DNA of 41,852 nucleotides from Polaribacter sp. BAL334 (GTDB taxonomy: Bacteria > Bacteroidota > Bacteroidia > Flavobacteriales > Flavobacteriaceae), in the NCBI RefSeq assembly GCF_015767435.1, contig NZ_JADWOV010000306.1, positions 1 to 41,852 on the forward strand. The letters are read 5' to 3'. A model generated the notes under the pieces. It did no database searches. It had not been told where the DNA came from and saw only the letters and a list, made by a program, of their open reading frames with translations. Position 1 is the stretch's first letter. Each line of letters opens with the position of its first letter. The position numbers and the translations under genes are program-made. Positions 1 to 5,379 of the stretch are shown here, in pieces.

Positions 1-170
1 AGATATAAGTCAAGAGTGGATAAACGATTACAATTACAATAGACCACATAAATCACTTAAAAATAAATCACCAATTGAATACAGATTAAATGAATAAAAA
101 TTCTATTTTTGAATGGATCGAATTTAAGGGAAGCTTACACAACCTAAAATTATGTCTATGATACCTGTCA
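1..170 (+). mobile_element. right end of an IS3-family insertion sequence (partial)
   Basis: The element enters from the left edge. It contains the last codons of an IS3-type transposase (2-97) and about 70 bp of non-coding end. The likely outer terminus is at 170: read inward from there the sequence starts TGACAGGTATCATAGACATA, with the TG start usual for IS3-family inverted repeats, and the acetyltransferase reading frame beyond it breaks at this same point. The matching left end and any target duplication lie outside the window, so the terminus is inferred. Confidence 0.65.
2..97 (+). CDS. IS3-family transposase OrfB, C-terminal fragment
   Basis: An open frame from the window edge gives 31 residues and then TAA. 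It contains EWINDYNYNRPHKSL and KSPIEYRLNE. The pattern W-x3-YN-x2-RPH-x-SL-x4-P-x-E-(F/Y) is the typical end of the integrase catalytic core (rve) of IS3-family OrfB, including the region after the last catalytic Glu. The rest of the gene is upstream of the window. The protein would carry out DDE strand transfer of its own element. The family call is firm for so short a piece; the IS subgroup cannot be told. Confidence 0.8.
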   Translation, partial: DISQEWINDYNYNRPHKSLKNKSPIEYRLNE

Positions 171-336
171 ATAAATAATGGCTAAGGTTATTTAAGTTTT
201 GAAGATAATAGTCAAATTCAATCAAACTATTGTATGAAAGTTTTTCAGGGTATTCGTTATTCCATAATTCAAGCACTTGTTGTTTTGCTTGTTCGTTTAG
301 TTCAGTCGTCTTAATAATTTTTAAATTCTCTGTCAT
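171..336 (-). pseudogene. N-terminal remnant of a GNAT-type acetyltransferase, cut by the IS3 element
   Basis: Reading from ATG at 336 gives about 55 residues beginning MTENLKIIKTTELNEQ and containing LWNNEYPEKLSY and NNLSHYLL. This resembles the start of small GNAT acetyltransferases, before the acetyl-CoA site. After HYLL the frame enters the IS terminus at about 170 and continues with unrelated residues to a stop at 124, so the acetyl-CoA-binding part is lost. An upstream GTG at 372 lies inside the repeat and is a less likely start. It would be the fifth module of the left array; its own 3' repeat is missing. The GNAT assignment rests on similarity of general pattern only. Confidence 0.55.
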
Positions 337-366
337 TTGTCCTTTTGAGTTTTGTTCGGTTAAGCT

Positions 367-499
367 TGCCACTAACGTTGTTGTGTATGATTAGTTGCGT
401 GTTTTAAGAACTAAAGTTAGTAAATAAAACACAGATAGAAAGTACGTGAGTACTTTCGTAAATTGGCTAAAACTAAGCAATTAATTATACACGGCAGTA
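367..499 (-). repeat. attC-like repeat A
   Basis: Imperfect palindrome of 133 bp that follows the lipoprotein gene. Outer arms are GTGTATGATTAGTTGC (383-398) and its near-complement at 477-492 (14 of 16). The inner hairpin is GAAAGTAC-GTGA-GTACTTTC (438-457). On the gene strand it starts TACTGCC and lacks the AACACA present at this point in repeats B-D. It ends GTTAGTGGCA, the same ten bases as the first module of the right array. Confidence 0.75.
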
Positions 500-504
500 G
501 TTTT

Positions 505-834
505 TTATTCAATCAATTCAAGAGATTCAATAGTAATACCTTGTCCACAATATTCATTCGATTCAGTCCAATTCAGTTTAACGGAAATTGGAAATTCTAG
601 AGTTTCCAAATCAATATCTGAATTTTGAGGTAATTTAGAAAAACGATTTTCAGATTCTTCTCCATCTATATCAATAATCCAACCACCACAACAAGCGCAT
701 AAAGTCATATCAAAACCAGAAATTAAAGCAGTTGATTCAAATTCCTGTTCTGTGCTATTATCGTCATCACTATTACAACTTGTAAGTAGTACTAATCCTA
801 AAACAATTGTCAAACTAATTTTTCCTATTTTCAT
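505..834 (-). CDS. small cysteine-containing lipoprotein, function unknown
   Basis: 109 residues. A lipoprotein signal peptide ends in the lipobox LLTSC with Cys20 as the lipid anchor, followed by an acidic, Asn- and Asp-rich linker (NSDDDNSTEQE), so the mature protein is probably tethered to a membrane facing the periplasm or the surface. The mature part has a CACCGGW motif near residues 46-52 and one later Cys in NEYCGQG, enough for disulfides or metal binding, but no family I can name with confidence. It is the only gene of its module (375-901), preceded by 68 bases of leader that starts with the ATTTGA motif. The stop codon lies six bases before the repeat's seven-base tag. Confidence 0.75.
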   Translation of the reverse strand: MKIGKISLTIVLGLVLLTSCNSDDDNSTEQEFESTALISGFDMTLCACCGGWIIDIDGEESENRFSKLPQNSDIDLETLEFPISVKLNWTESNEYCGQGITIESLELIE

Positions 835-893
835 AATTCTTTTTTTATATTATACTCAATAGATGCAGAAATCACCAATTGGTTGCGTCAAAT

Positions 894-1030
894 TACTGCC
901 AACGTTTATGTATAAGATTAGTGGCGTGTTTAAGCACTTAATTTAGCAAATAAACACCAGATAGAAAATCCGCGAGGATTTTCGTAAGTAGACGAGAACT
1001 AGCCATTAATTTTATACGGTGTTGTAGCAC
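894..1030 (-). repeat. attC-like repeat B
   Basis: 137 bp. Outer arms GTATAAGATTAGTGGC (910-925) and GCCATTAATTTTATAC (1002-1017) pair at 14 of 16, with both differences G.T pairs on the plus strand. The inner perfect hairpin is GAAAATCC-GCGA-GGATTTTC (964-983). On the gene strand it starts GTGCTACAAC and ends GTTGGCAGTA; those two ends do not match each other. The interior is almost identical to repeat D, with about five differences over the shared 120 bp. Confidence 0.8.
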
Positions 1031-1034
1031 GTTT

Positions 1035-1523
1035 TTATTCACATTTATTTAATTCAGAATAATATTTAATCGGATTACGATTTTTATATTTTATTCCACT
1101 TAATGATTCGCAAAACTTTTCTTTGTCCGAATTTATTATTAATTCCAAAAACTCAATAAATTCCTCTGCATATTCTCCATCTGCAAAACTCGCAAGATTT
1201 AAACTCGGCAAGTAAAAATCAGAATTTTTTTCAGAAGTCACTTGTTCAAAAATCAGTCGAGTAGTATCATAGAAAAAGTCCGTTTTTCCCATTTTATGGT
1301 CAGGTCCAGTTGTTCCGTAATATAATCCGAATTCAGTATAGTTTTCAGGAACTAATTTTATTAAAATAGATTCAGGAATTTTCTTTTTCCCTAAATATAA
1401 TTCAGATGCAGTATTTAAGTTTTTTTCGTATTCACTTTCATTCAGAGTTTTTAATTCAGTCGAATTCCCCAAAGTCAGAAACGAAATGATTATTAAAAAT
1501 GGTAATGTCAAAATCTTGTTCAT
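1035..1523 (-). CDS. secreted protein of unknown function
   Basis: 162 residues. The first 22 residues (MNKILTLPFLIIISFLTLGNS) form a Sec-type signal peptide without a lipobox Cys, so an exported soluble or surface protein is expected. The mature part is acidic, with a helical stretch EEFIEFLELIINSDKEKF and two cysteines near the end (FCESL and LNKCE) that could form a disulfide. I recognise no family. It is the only gene of module 902-1546, starts 25 bases after the module's GTT, and its stop is four bases from the repeat tag, a compact layout like that of integron cassettes. Confidence 0.75.
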   Translation of the reverse strand: MNKILTLPFLIIISFLTLGNSTELKTLNESEYEKNLNTASELYLGKKKIPESILIKLVPENYTEFGLYYGTTGPDHKMGKTDFFYDTTRLIFEQVTSEKNSDFYLPSLNLASFADGEYAEEFIEFLELIINSDKEKFCESLSGIKYKNRNPIKYYSELNKCE

Positions 1524-1538
1524 AGGTTTTTCTCAAAT

Positions 1539-1676
1539 GTGCTACAACGGTTTTGTGTATGAGCAGTAGCGGATTTATTTCCACTAAATTTTCGGAAAGC
1601 AAGATACTTAATAAAATGCAAAAACGGTTCAAGTTTGCACTTAAACCGCTATTGCTTATACACTGTGTTGTGTGCC
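1539..1676 (-). repeat. attC-like repeat C
   Basis: 138 bp. Outer arms GTGTATGAGCAGTAGCGG (1555-1572) and CCGCTATTGCTTATACAC (1646-1663) pair at 16 of 18, the two differences again being G.T on the plus strand. The inner part differs from B and D but has its own hairpin around 1625-1648 (CGGTT-AAGT-GCAA-ACTT-AACCG on the minus strand). On the gene strand it starts GGCACACAAC and ends GTTGTAGCAC, which agree at only 6 of 10 positions. Confidence 0.75.
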
Positions 1677-1693
1677 GTTTTTATTCCTTCAAT

Positions 1694-2560
1694 TTAGAAT
1701 TTTCCGTTGGTATTTTTCCATTCTGATTGTGGTGGAATAGCTTGAATTACGTCCCAATGCTCAACAATCTTCCCATCTTCAAGTCTGAATAAATCGTAAA
1801 ATGCAGTATGCTCACCTTTACCAAATTTCCCTTCGCTCATTGAAAGCACAAAGTTTCCTTCTCCTAATACTTTGTGTAATTTGGTGTATTCCATAACCAA
1901 TCCGTTTTCAGCAAAATATTTCATTGCTTCTCCAAATCCATCTAAACCATCAGCAACAGCAGGATTGTGTTGTAAGTATTTTTCAGGGTTGATATAAGTG
2001 GTTAATTTGTCCATTTCGTGCCCCAATAATACTTTTTCAATAAAGTCAGTAACTACTTTTTTATTACTTTCTGTTTTTTCCTTGTCGGTAATGTCTGTTG
2101 CTCCGTCAAATTGGGTTCTTCCGCTTGGGTTAGGTTTTTGGACTTCAATTAGGTTGTCCCAATGTTCTACAATTTTTCCATCTTCAAAACGAAAAACATC
2201 AAAACCTGCTTTTGGTCCAAAAAAGTCATATTCAGTATGTGTAAACACATAATTTCCATCTTCAAATGCTCTTACTACATTAGCTTTAAAACCACCTTCA
2301 GGTGCGTTTTTCATTACTTCGCCAAAACCTGCTAAACCATCACCAACAGCTAAATTGTGTTGAATATATTTTTCGGCATTAATGTAAGAAATTGGTGTTT
2401 GGTCTCCTGTGTTAAAACTGTTTAGTAGTGCTACTACTTTTTCTTTGTTTGATAATTCCATTTTTACTTCTTTTTTTGATTGTGAATGTTTAGTTGAATT
2501 GCAACTGATTATCGTGATTGCAAGCACGAGTATTCCAAGTATCGTTATTCCTTTTGCCAT
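1694..2560 (-). CDS. lipoprotein with two tandem SnoaL-like (NTF2-fold) domains
   Basis: 288 residues. A lipoprotein signal ends in TIISC with Cys20. Two homologous halves follow: residues about 35-150 and 165-280 both contain the block YIN-x-EKY-x-QHN-x-AV-x-DGL-x-GFGE-x-MK and later FRFEDGKIVEHWD or FRLEDGKIVEHWD. This layout, with the QHNP-like histidine and the EHWD box, is typical of the SnoaL-like polyketide cyclase family of small cone-shaped ligand-binding domains. The family mostly isomerises or binds small hydrophobic molecules; the substrate here is unknown. It shares its module with the AraC-type regulator upstream (94-base gap), which probably controls it. Confidence 0.85.
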   Translation of the reverse strand: MAKGITILGILVLAITIISCNSTKHSQSKKEVKMELSNKEKVVALLNSFNTGDQTPISYINAEKYIQHNLAVGDGLAGFGEVMKNAPEGGFKANVVRAFEDGNYVFTHTEYDFFGPKAGFDVFRFEDGKIVEHWDNLIEVQKPNPSGRTQFDGATDITDKEKTESNKKVVTDFIEKVLLGHEMDKLTTYINPEKYLQHNPAVADGLDGFGEAMKYFAENGLVMEYTKLHKVLGEGNFVLSMSEGKFGKGEHTAFYDLFRLEDGKIVEHWDVIQAIPPQSEWKNTNGKF

Positions 2561-2583
2561 ATTTTTATGATTTTAAAATTATG

Positions 2584-2625
2584 ATACAAAGGTGGTTCTA
2601 AACTTGAATGTTTGAGCTATACAAA
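2584..2625 (-). promoter_or_regulatory. possible regulator site between the AraC-type gene and the SnoaL-like gene
   Basis: The 94-base gap carries two direct copies of TTTGTAT (minus strand; 2619-2625 and 2584-2590), 35 bases apart, upstream of the SnoaL-like start. Paired direct half-sites suit an AraC-type dimer, and the proximal copy belongs to CACCTTTG, one base away from a Bacteroidota -7 box. This is only a pattern. Confidence 0.3.
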
Positions 2626-2654
2626 AACGCTAAATAACTGTAAAAATGGGAAAA

Positions 2655-3527
2655 TTAATAAGCTAGACGAAATTGTTCTGGTGTAGACTTCGTATGTCTT
2701 TTGAAGTATTTATAAAAGTTGGTGGTCTCTTCAAACCCTGACTTATAGGCTATTTCTTTAATGCTTAATTCTGTATTGATAAGCAGTCGTTTAATCTGCC
2801 TTACAGCAATATCATCAATAAATTCTTTTGCTGATTTGTTGACGATTTCTTTTGTAATTGTATTAAGCGTTTTGGTGCTAACGCCTAATTTATTTGCATA
2901 CTCTTTTACTTTGGTATAAATGTGAACATTACTTTCAACTAAATTCTGAAATTCGATAAATTCTTTTAAATACTTTCTCTCTAGGTCAAGGTTTTGGTGG
3001 TTTAATTTTATCCTTAAAAGCTTGGTCGTTAAAATATGCAATTCGCTTCTAATGATATGCATTGAGTAACTGTCATTTTTTTCAAAGAACTCGCTTTCTA
3101 TGCGTTGCTTTATTTGTTGAATTTCTAAAAAGTCATTTGGGTATAACTGTAATTTTGGGCTACTCAATAAATCATTGAATAATTGAATTACTCTTAAGTT
3201 CTCCGATTTTTCTAAATAGCTTACTAAAAACTCATCTGTAAAAAGAAAGAGCGAACCGTTTATGGAATCACTTCTAAAAAACTTGTGTATTTGGTCTTTT
3301 CTAATGGTGAGGATTGTCCCTTTAGAGCATTTATATTCCGTAAAATCAATTGTGTGATACCCTGTTCCGTTTTCGATTAGGATAATTGCAAAAAAATTGA
3401 CTTTGTGAAATTCTTCAATAGAGTGGTCTAAATCTTTTCGCTTAAAAAGGTTTTCCAACTTCAAAATATCAAATTGAGCAGTTGGCTTCTTTTTGTTTTG
3501 GAACTTTATTTGTTTAATATTCTCCAT
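2655..3527 (-). CDS. AraC-family transcriptional regulator
   Basis: 290 residues. The N-terminal half (about 20-160) is a cupin-like effector-sensing part, with ILIENGTGYHTIDF and KGTILTIRKDQIHKF. The C-terminal 100 residues form the two helix-turn-helix motifs of AraC/XylS proteins: the first around VKEYANKLGVSTKTLNTITK, the second in LSIKEIAYKSGFEETTNF, followed by YFKRHTKSTPEQFR. The ATG is 22 bases after the module start GTTGTGTGCC. It is followed by the SnoaL-like lipoprotein gene in the same module, so it likely regulates that gene in response to a small molecule. A regulator with its target in one cassette is unusual, since most cassettes hold one promoterless gene. Confidence 0.9.
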   Translation of the reverse strand: MENIKQIKFQNKKKPTAQFDILKLENLFKRKDLDHSIEEFHKVNFFAIILIENGTGYHTIDFTEYKCSKGTILTIRKDQIHKFFRSDSINGSLFLFTDEFLVSYLEKSENLRVIQLFNDLLSSPKLQLYPNDFLEIQQIKQRIESEFFEKNDSYSMHIIRSELHILTTKLLRIKLNHQNLDLERKYLKEFIEFQNLVESNVHIYTKVKEYANKLGVSTKTLNTITKEIVNKSAKEFIDDIAVRQIKRLLINTELSIKEIAYKSGFEETTNFYKYFKRHTKSTPEQFRLAY

Positions 3528-3539
3528 TTTTGTTCAAAT

Positions 3540-3676
3540 GGCACACAACGTTTATGTATAAGATTAGTGGCGTGGTTAAGCAACTAATTTAGCAAATAAA
3601 CACCAGATAGAAAATCCGCGAGGATTTTCGTAAGTAGGCGAGAACTAGCCATTAATTTTATACTGTGTTGTGTGTA
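3540..3676 (-). repeat. attC-like repeat D
   Basis: 137 bp, almost identical to repeat B inside. Outer arms GTATAAGATTAGTGGC (3556-3571) and GCCATTAATTTTATAC (3648-3663). Inner hairpin GAAAATCC-GCGA-GGATTTTC (3610-3629). On the gene strand it starts TACACACAAC and ends GTTGTGTGCC. The terminal sevenmers ACACAAC and GTTGTGT are exact complements. Confidence 0.8.
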
Positions 3677-3683
3677 GTTTTTT

Positions 3684-4049
3684 TTAATGAACTCTATCTT
3701 GTGCTACTACTTGGAATTCATCTTCATATAATATCATTCCAGGTTTTTCAACTTTTAGAATTCTTACGCTAATGTCATTTTGTTCCAAAATTGCTTTTAA
3801 ATCCCACATCTTATTTATAAATTCAGTAGCAGAATCTCTAAACCAAGAAATTGCATTGATTGACCAATTTGTCTCGGAATAAGGTGGACAAGGAAGATTG
3901 TTGTTGAAATATCCGAATATATTATCTACCATATTTTCTTGATAATCTAACAAAAGTCCTTCTTTTCTTAAATATTCCACTTCAGTGAATAAGCCTGTTA
4001 ACTCTCTTGGTGATTGAGAATCAGTACCAACTACAAATCTTAAAAACAT
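3684..4049 (-). CDS. conserved hypothetical protein starting MFLRFVVGTD
   Basis: 121 residues, soluble, no signal peptide. It starts MFLRFVVGTDSQSPRELTG and has a middle part FNNNLPCPPYSE followed by AISWFRDSA. This start, the N-x-LP-x-PP segment and the WFR motif recall a widespread family of short uncharacterised proteins annotated only as hypothetical; I know no function for it. It is the second gene of module 3548-4475, 12 bases after the gene upstream, so they are co-transcribed. The stop codon is seven bases before the repeat tag. Confidence 0.75.
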   Translation of the reverse strand: MFLRFVVGTDSQSPRELTGLFTEVEYLRKEGLLLDYQENMVDNIFGYFNNNLPCPPYSETNWSINAISWFRDSATEFINKMWDLKAILEQNDISVRILKVEKPGMILYEDEFQVVAQDRVH

Positions 4050-4061
4050 TAGTTTTTTAAT

Positions 4062-4457
4062 TTAATCATATTCAGTTTTATGGAACTCCAATAGTTTATC
4101 CGTAAATAGATTTATTTCTTTTTTCTCTTTTAGCTTAAAATCCGCAAACAATATCAGTCCGAAAACAACAAACACAATCGGCAAAATCCAATTTCCTTTA
4201 ATCAGCGAAATTATTGAAATCAGAATTCCGAGTCCGAGTAAAACTTTCGCTAAAATATTCATTGGTGACTTAAAGTCAAATTTCAAATCGTAATTACCTG
4301 TGTCATTCACAATTCCGATTAGTCTGTGATTGTTTGGAAAACGATTCCGCATTAATTCAAACTTTTCAGTTCCGATATATCCATTATAGAATCCGTTCAC
4401 AATTAATTTGTTCAGAATTCTTAAATTTTTATCACTTTTGGTTATCGTTTGTCTCAT
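4062..4457 (-). CDS. small membrane protein of unknown function
   Basis: 131 residues. The N-terminal half is soluble and basic (MRQTITKSDKNLRILNKLIV), with NHRLIGIVNDTGNYDLKFDF. Two adjacent membrane segments follow at about 68-85 (ILAKVLLGLGILISIISLI) and 89-106 (WILPIVFVVFGLILFADF), and a short charged tail. Both ends are therefore probably cytoplasmic. It is the first gene of the module nearest the core; the ATG follows the module start by 17 bases and the ATTTGA motif by three. No family recognised. Confidence 0.7.
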   Translation of the reverse strand: MRQTITKSDKNLRILNKLIVNGFYNGYIGTEKFELMRNRFPNNHRLIGIVNDTGNYDLKFDFKSPMNILAKVLLGLGILISIISLIKGNWILPIVFVVFGLILFADFKLKEKKEINLFTDKLLEFHKTEYD

Positions 4458-4473
4458 TCCTCAAATTACACAC

Positions 4474-4507
4474 AACTAGTTTATATGCGCAACTTTATGT
4501 AACTTTT
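4474..4507 (-). other. candidate attI-like boundary site of the left array (block E)
   Basis: On the minus strand the 34 bases ending in the GTT of the first module align without gaps to 40143-40176 on the plus strand, with 26 identities. Both end ATATA-nn-CTAGTT, whereas the repeats between modules end CGTT. Both lie at the core side of an array. A hairpin with arms GCAACTTTG and AAAGTTGC spans about 4487-4524. It may instead be a decayed half repeat. Confidence 0.45.
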
Positions 4508-4617
4508 ATAAAAAAACAAAGTTGCCCATTGAGCTCCCAAAATACAAATAAAACCAATACCAGTAACTTTAAACTTAAAAATAGCCAAAAAATCCTGTAT
4601 CAAAAATCTGTAATACC

Positions 4618-5004
4618 CTATACCTCTTTTAAAACAGGGACACCTTTTTTTAGCAAGCGTTTCATTTTTTTGCTAGGTTGGTAATTGATATGAAACTTTT
4701 TAATGCTTTGAGGTGATTTCAGTTTGCTGGGATCGTCTGCCGCTGTGCATTGAAAACTCATTTTAAAAGTTCCTATAGCATCAAGCTCTATGACCCTACC
4801 TTGCTGCAAATAAAGCTGCATTTTTTTTCCTAATGACAGCAACACAGCTTTGATGTCTGCCTCAGACAAACTCGATTCACTGCTTATTATTTCCGATAAT
4901 TCGTCGGTATCCATTTTACCTGTATGAATGGCTTGCATGATATACAAATCACTGTTGTTGTTTATGCTGTTAGATCGTTTGGTAATTCGGTATTGTAATG
5001 CCAT
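4618..5004 (-). CDS. HU-like (HU-HIG type) DNA-binding protein
   Basis: 128 residues starting MALQYRITKR. The order is a basic N-terminal strand, a helical part (SEADIKAVLLSLGKKMQLYLQQGRVIEL), then the body-like strand IGTFKMSFQC and a basic tail ending KKMKRLLKKGVPVL. This is the layout of the HU-like HIG family of Bacteroidota, which are longer at the N-terminus than classical 90-residue HU. They bind or bend DNA as nucleoid proteins. The gene is flanked upstream by a 375-base gap full of palindromes and downstream by the left cassette array. I see no direct evidence that it takes part in cassette recombination. Confidence 0.85.
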   Translation of the reverse strand: MALQYRITKRSNSINNNSDLYIMQAIHTGKMDTDELSEIISSESSLSEADIKAVLLSLGKKMQLYLQQGRVIELDAIGTFKMSFQCTAADDPSKLKSPQSIKKFHINYQPSKKMKRLLKKGVPVLKEV

Positions 5005-5125
5005 AAATGTGTTTTTAAATGGTTGTTCGTGTTTCTTTGCAACTCCCTACCTGCGCAATTGCAGTTGCGTACGTGCCCAGTTGCCACTGCGTACCGTGAG
5101 GACTACCCAAATATAATACTATTTT

Positions 5126-5199
5126 TGACTAAAATATACTAGTATTATCAAATAAATATAGTAGTATTTATAGATAGATATTCTAGTATATTTTAGTCA
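5126..5199. repeat. 17-bp perfect inverted repeat with 40-base spacer
   Basis: Arms TGACTAAAATATACTAG (5126-5142) and CTAGTATATTTTAGTCA (5183-5199) are exact complements. The spacer carries another TAGTA word. No T-run follows on either side, so a terminator is not the obvious explanation; a protein-binding or cruciform site is possible. Confidence 0.8.
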
Positions 5200-5201
5200 A
5201 T

Positions 5202-5236
5202 AATACTAGTATTTATAAGTCATAAATACTAGTGTT
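5202..5236. repeat. 12-bp perfect hairpin ACTAGTATTTAT / ATAAATACTAGT
   Basis: Arms at 5205-5216 and 5222-5233 around the five-base loop AAGTC; the pairing extends outward through one T.G and two A-T pairs. It shares the CTAGTA core with the larger inverted repeat just to its left. Confidence 0.8.
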
Positions 5237-5379
5237 TTTAAGGTATTAATAGTACAATAGTTGGTAATTGGGCACTGAGGGAATGGCAGTTGCACACGTA
5301 GGCGATAGCAATTGGGTACGCACGGAATTGTAAAAATGCAGGTACCGGATTTCGATTACCGAACATCGAGAATCGACTA

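Larger units (their letters stand above)
171..4507 (-). mobile_element. integron-like gene-cassette array, left (five modules)
   Basis: From the core side outward the modules are: 3548-4475 (two small genes), 1547-3547 (AraC regulator plus SnoaL-like lipoprotein), 902-1546 (secreted protein), 375-901 (lipoprotein) and 171-374 (truncated acetyltransferase). All genes run on the minus strand. Each complete module ends with a 130-140 bp repeat that begins 0-20 bases after the last stop codon. Module starts read GTT-N7-ATTTGA in four of five. The N7 tag recurs inverted just before the repeat's AAC at the module's other end. The outer end is cut by the IS3 element. The cassette interpretation is inference from these ends. 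Confidence 0.6.
5005..5379. other. 375-base non-coding region with a palindrome cluster
   Basis: The stretch lies between the priA stop and the HU-like start. The centre (5110-5245) is almost pure A+T and holds two strong inverted repeats listed separately. The shoulders (5039-5108 and 5259-5332) are GC-richer and contain related short words such as TTGCGTACGTGCCC and TTGGGTACGCAC. I see no open frame, tRNA or recognisable promoter box in it. The HU-like gene's promoter must lie here. Confidence 0.6.

Noticed and set aside
124..372. 82-residue open frame as an intact gene
   Set aside because: The last third is read from IS terminal sequence, and the GTG start lies inside the repeat.
1998..2252. 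Open frame on the plus strand inside the SnoaL-like gene, and similar frames opposite priA, recQ, uvrA and others
   Set aside because: These are antisense shadows of well-supported genes without own signals.
367..3676. CRISPR array formed by the regularly spaced repeats
   Set aside because: Repeats are about 137 bp, imperfect and palindromic, and the spacers are whole genes of 0.5-2 kb; no cas genes are present.
367..3676. Repeats A-D as simple MITEs or REP elements
   Set aside because: They always follow a stop codon in one orientation, and their end sequences match the far end of the neighbouring module instead of their own other end. A MITE would have matching own ends and random placement.
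367..3676. Repeats A-D only as transcription terminators
   Set aside because: They fold, but they lack a GC stem followed by a T-run, are far longer than needed, and carry the module-specific tags. A termination side effect remains possible.
4334..4684. 116-residue plus-strand frame across the array boundary
   Set aside because: It runs antisense to two supported genes, has no plausible start region and a low-complexity composition.
5126..5233. Palindrome cluster as a replication origin
   Set aside because: No DnaA-box array, no dnaA or related gene next to it; the context is only priA and an HU-like gene.
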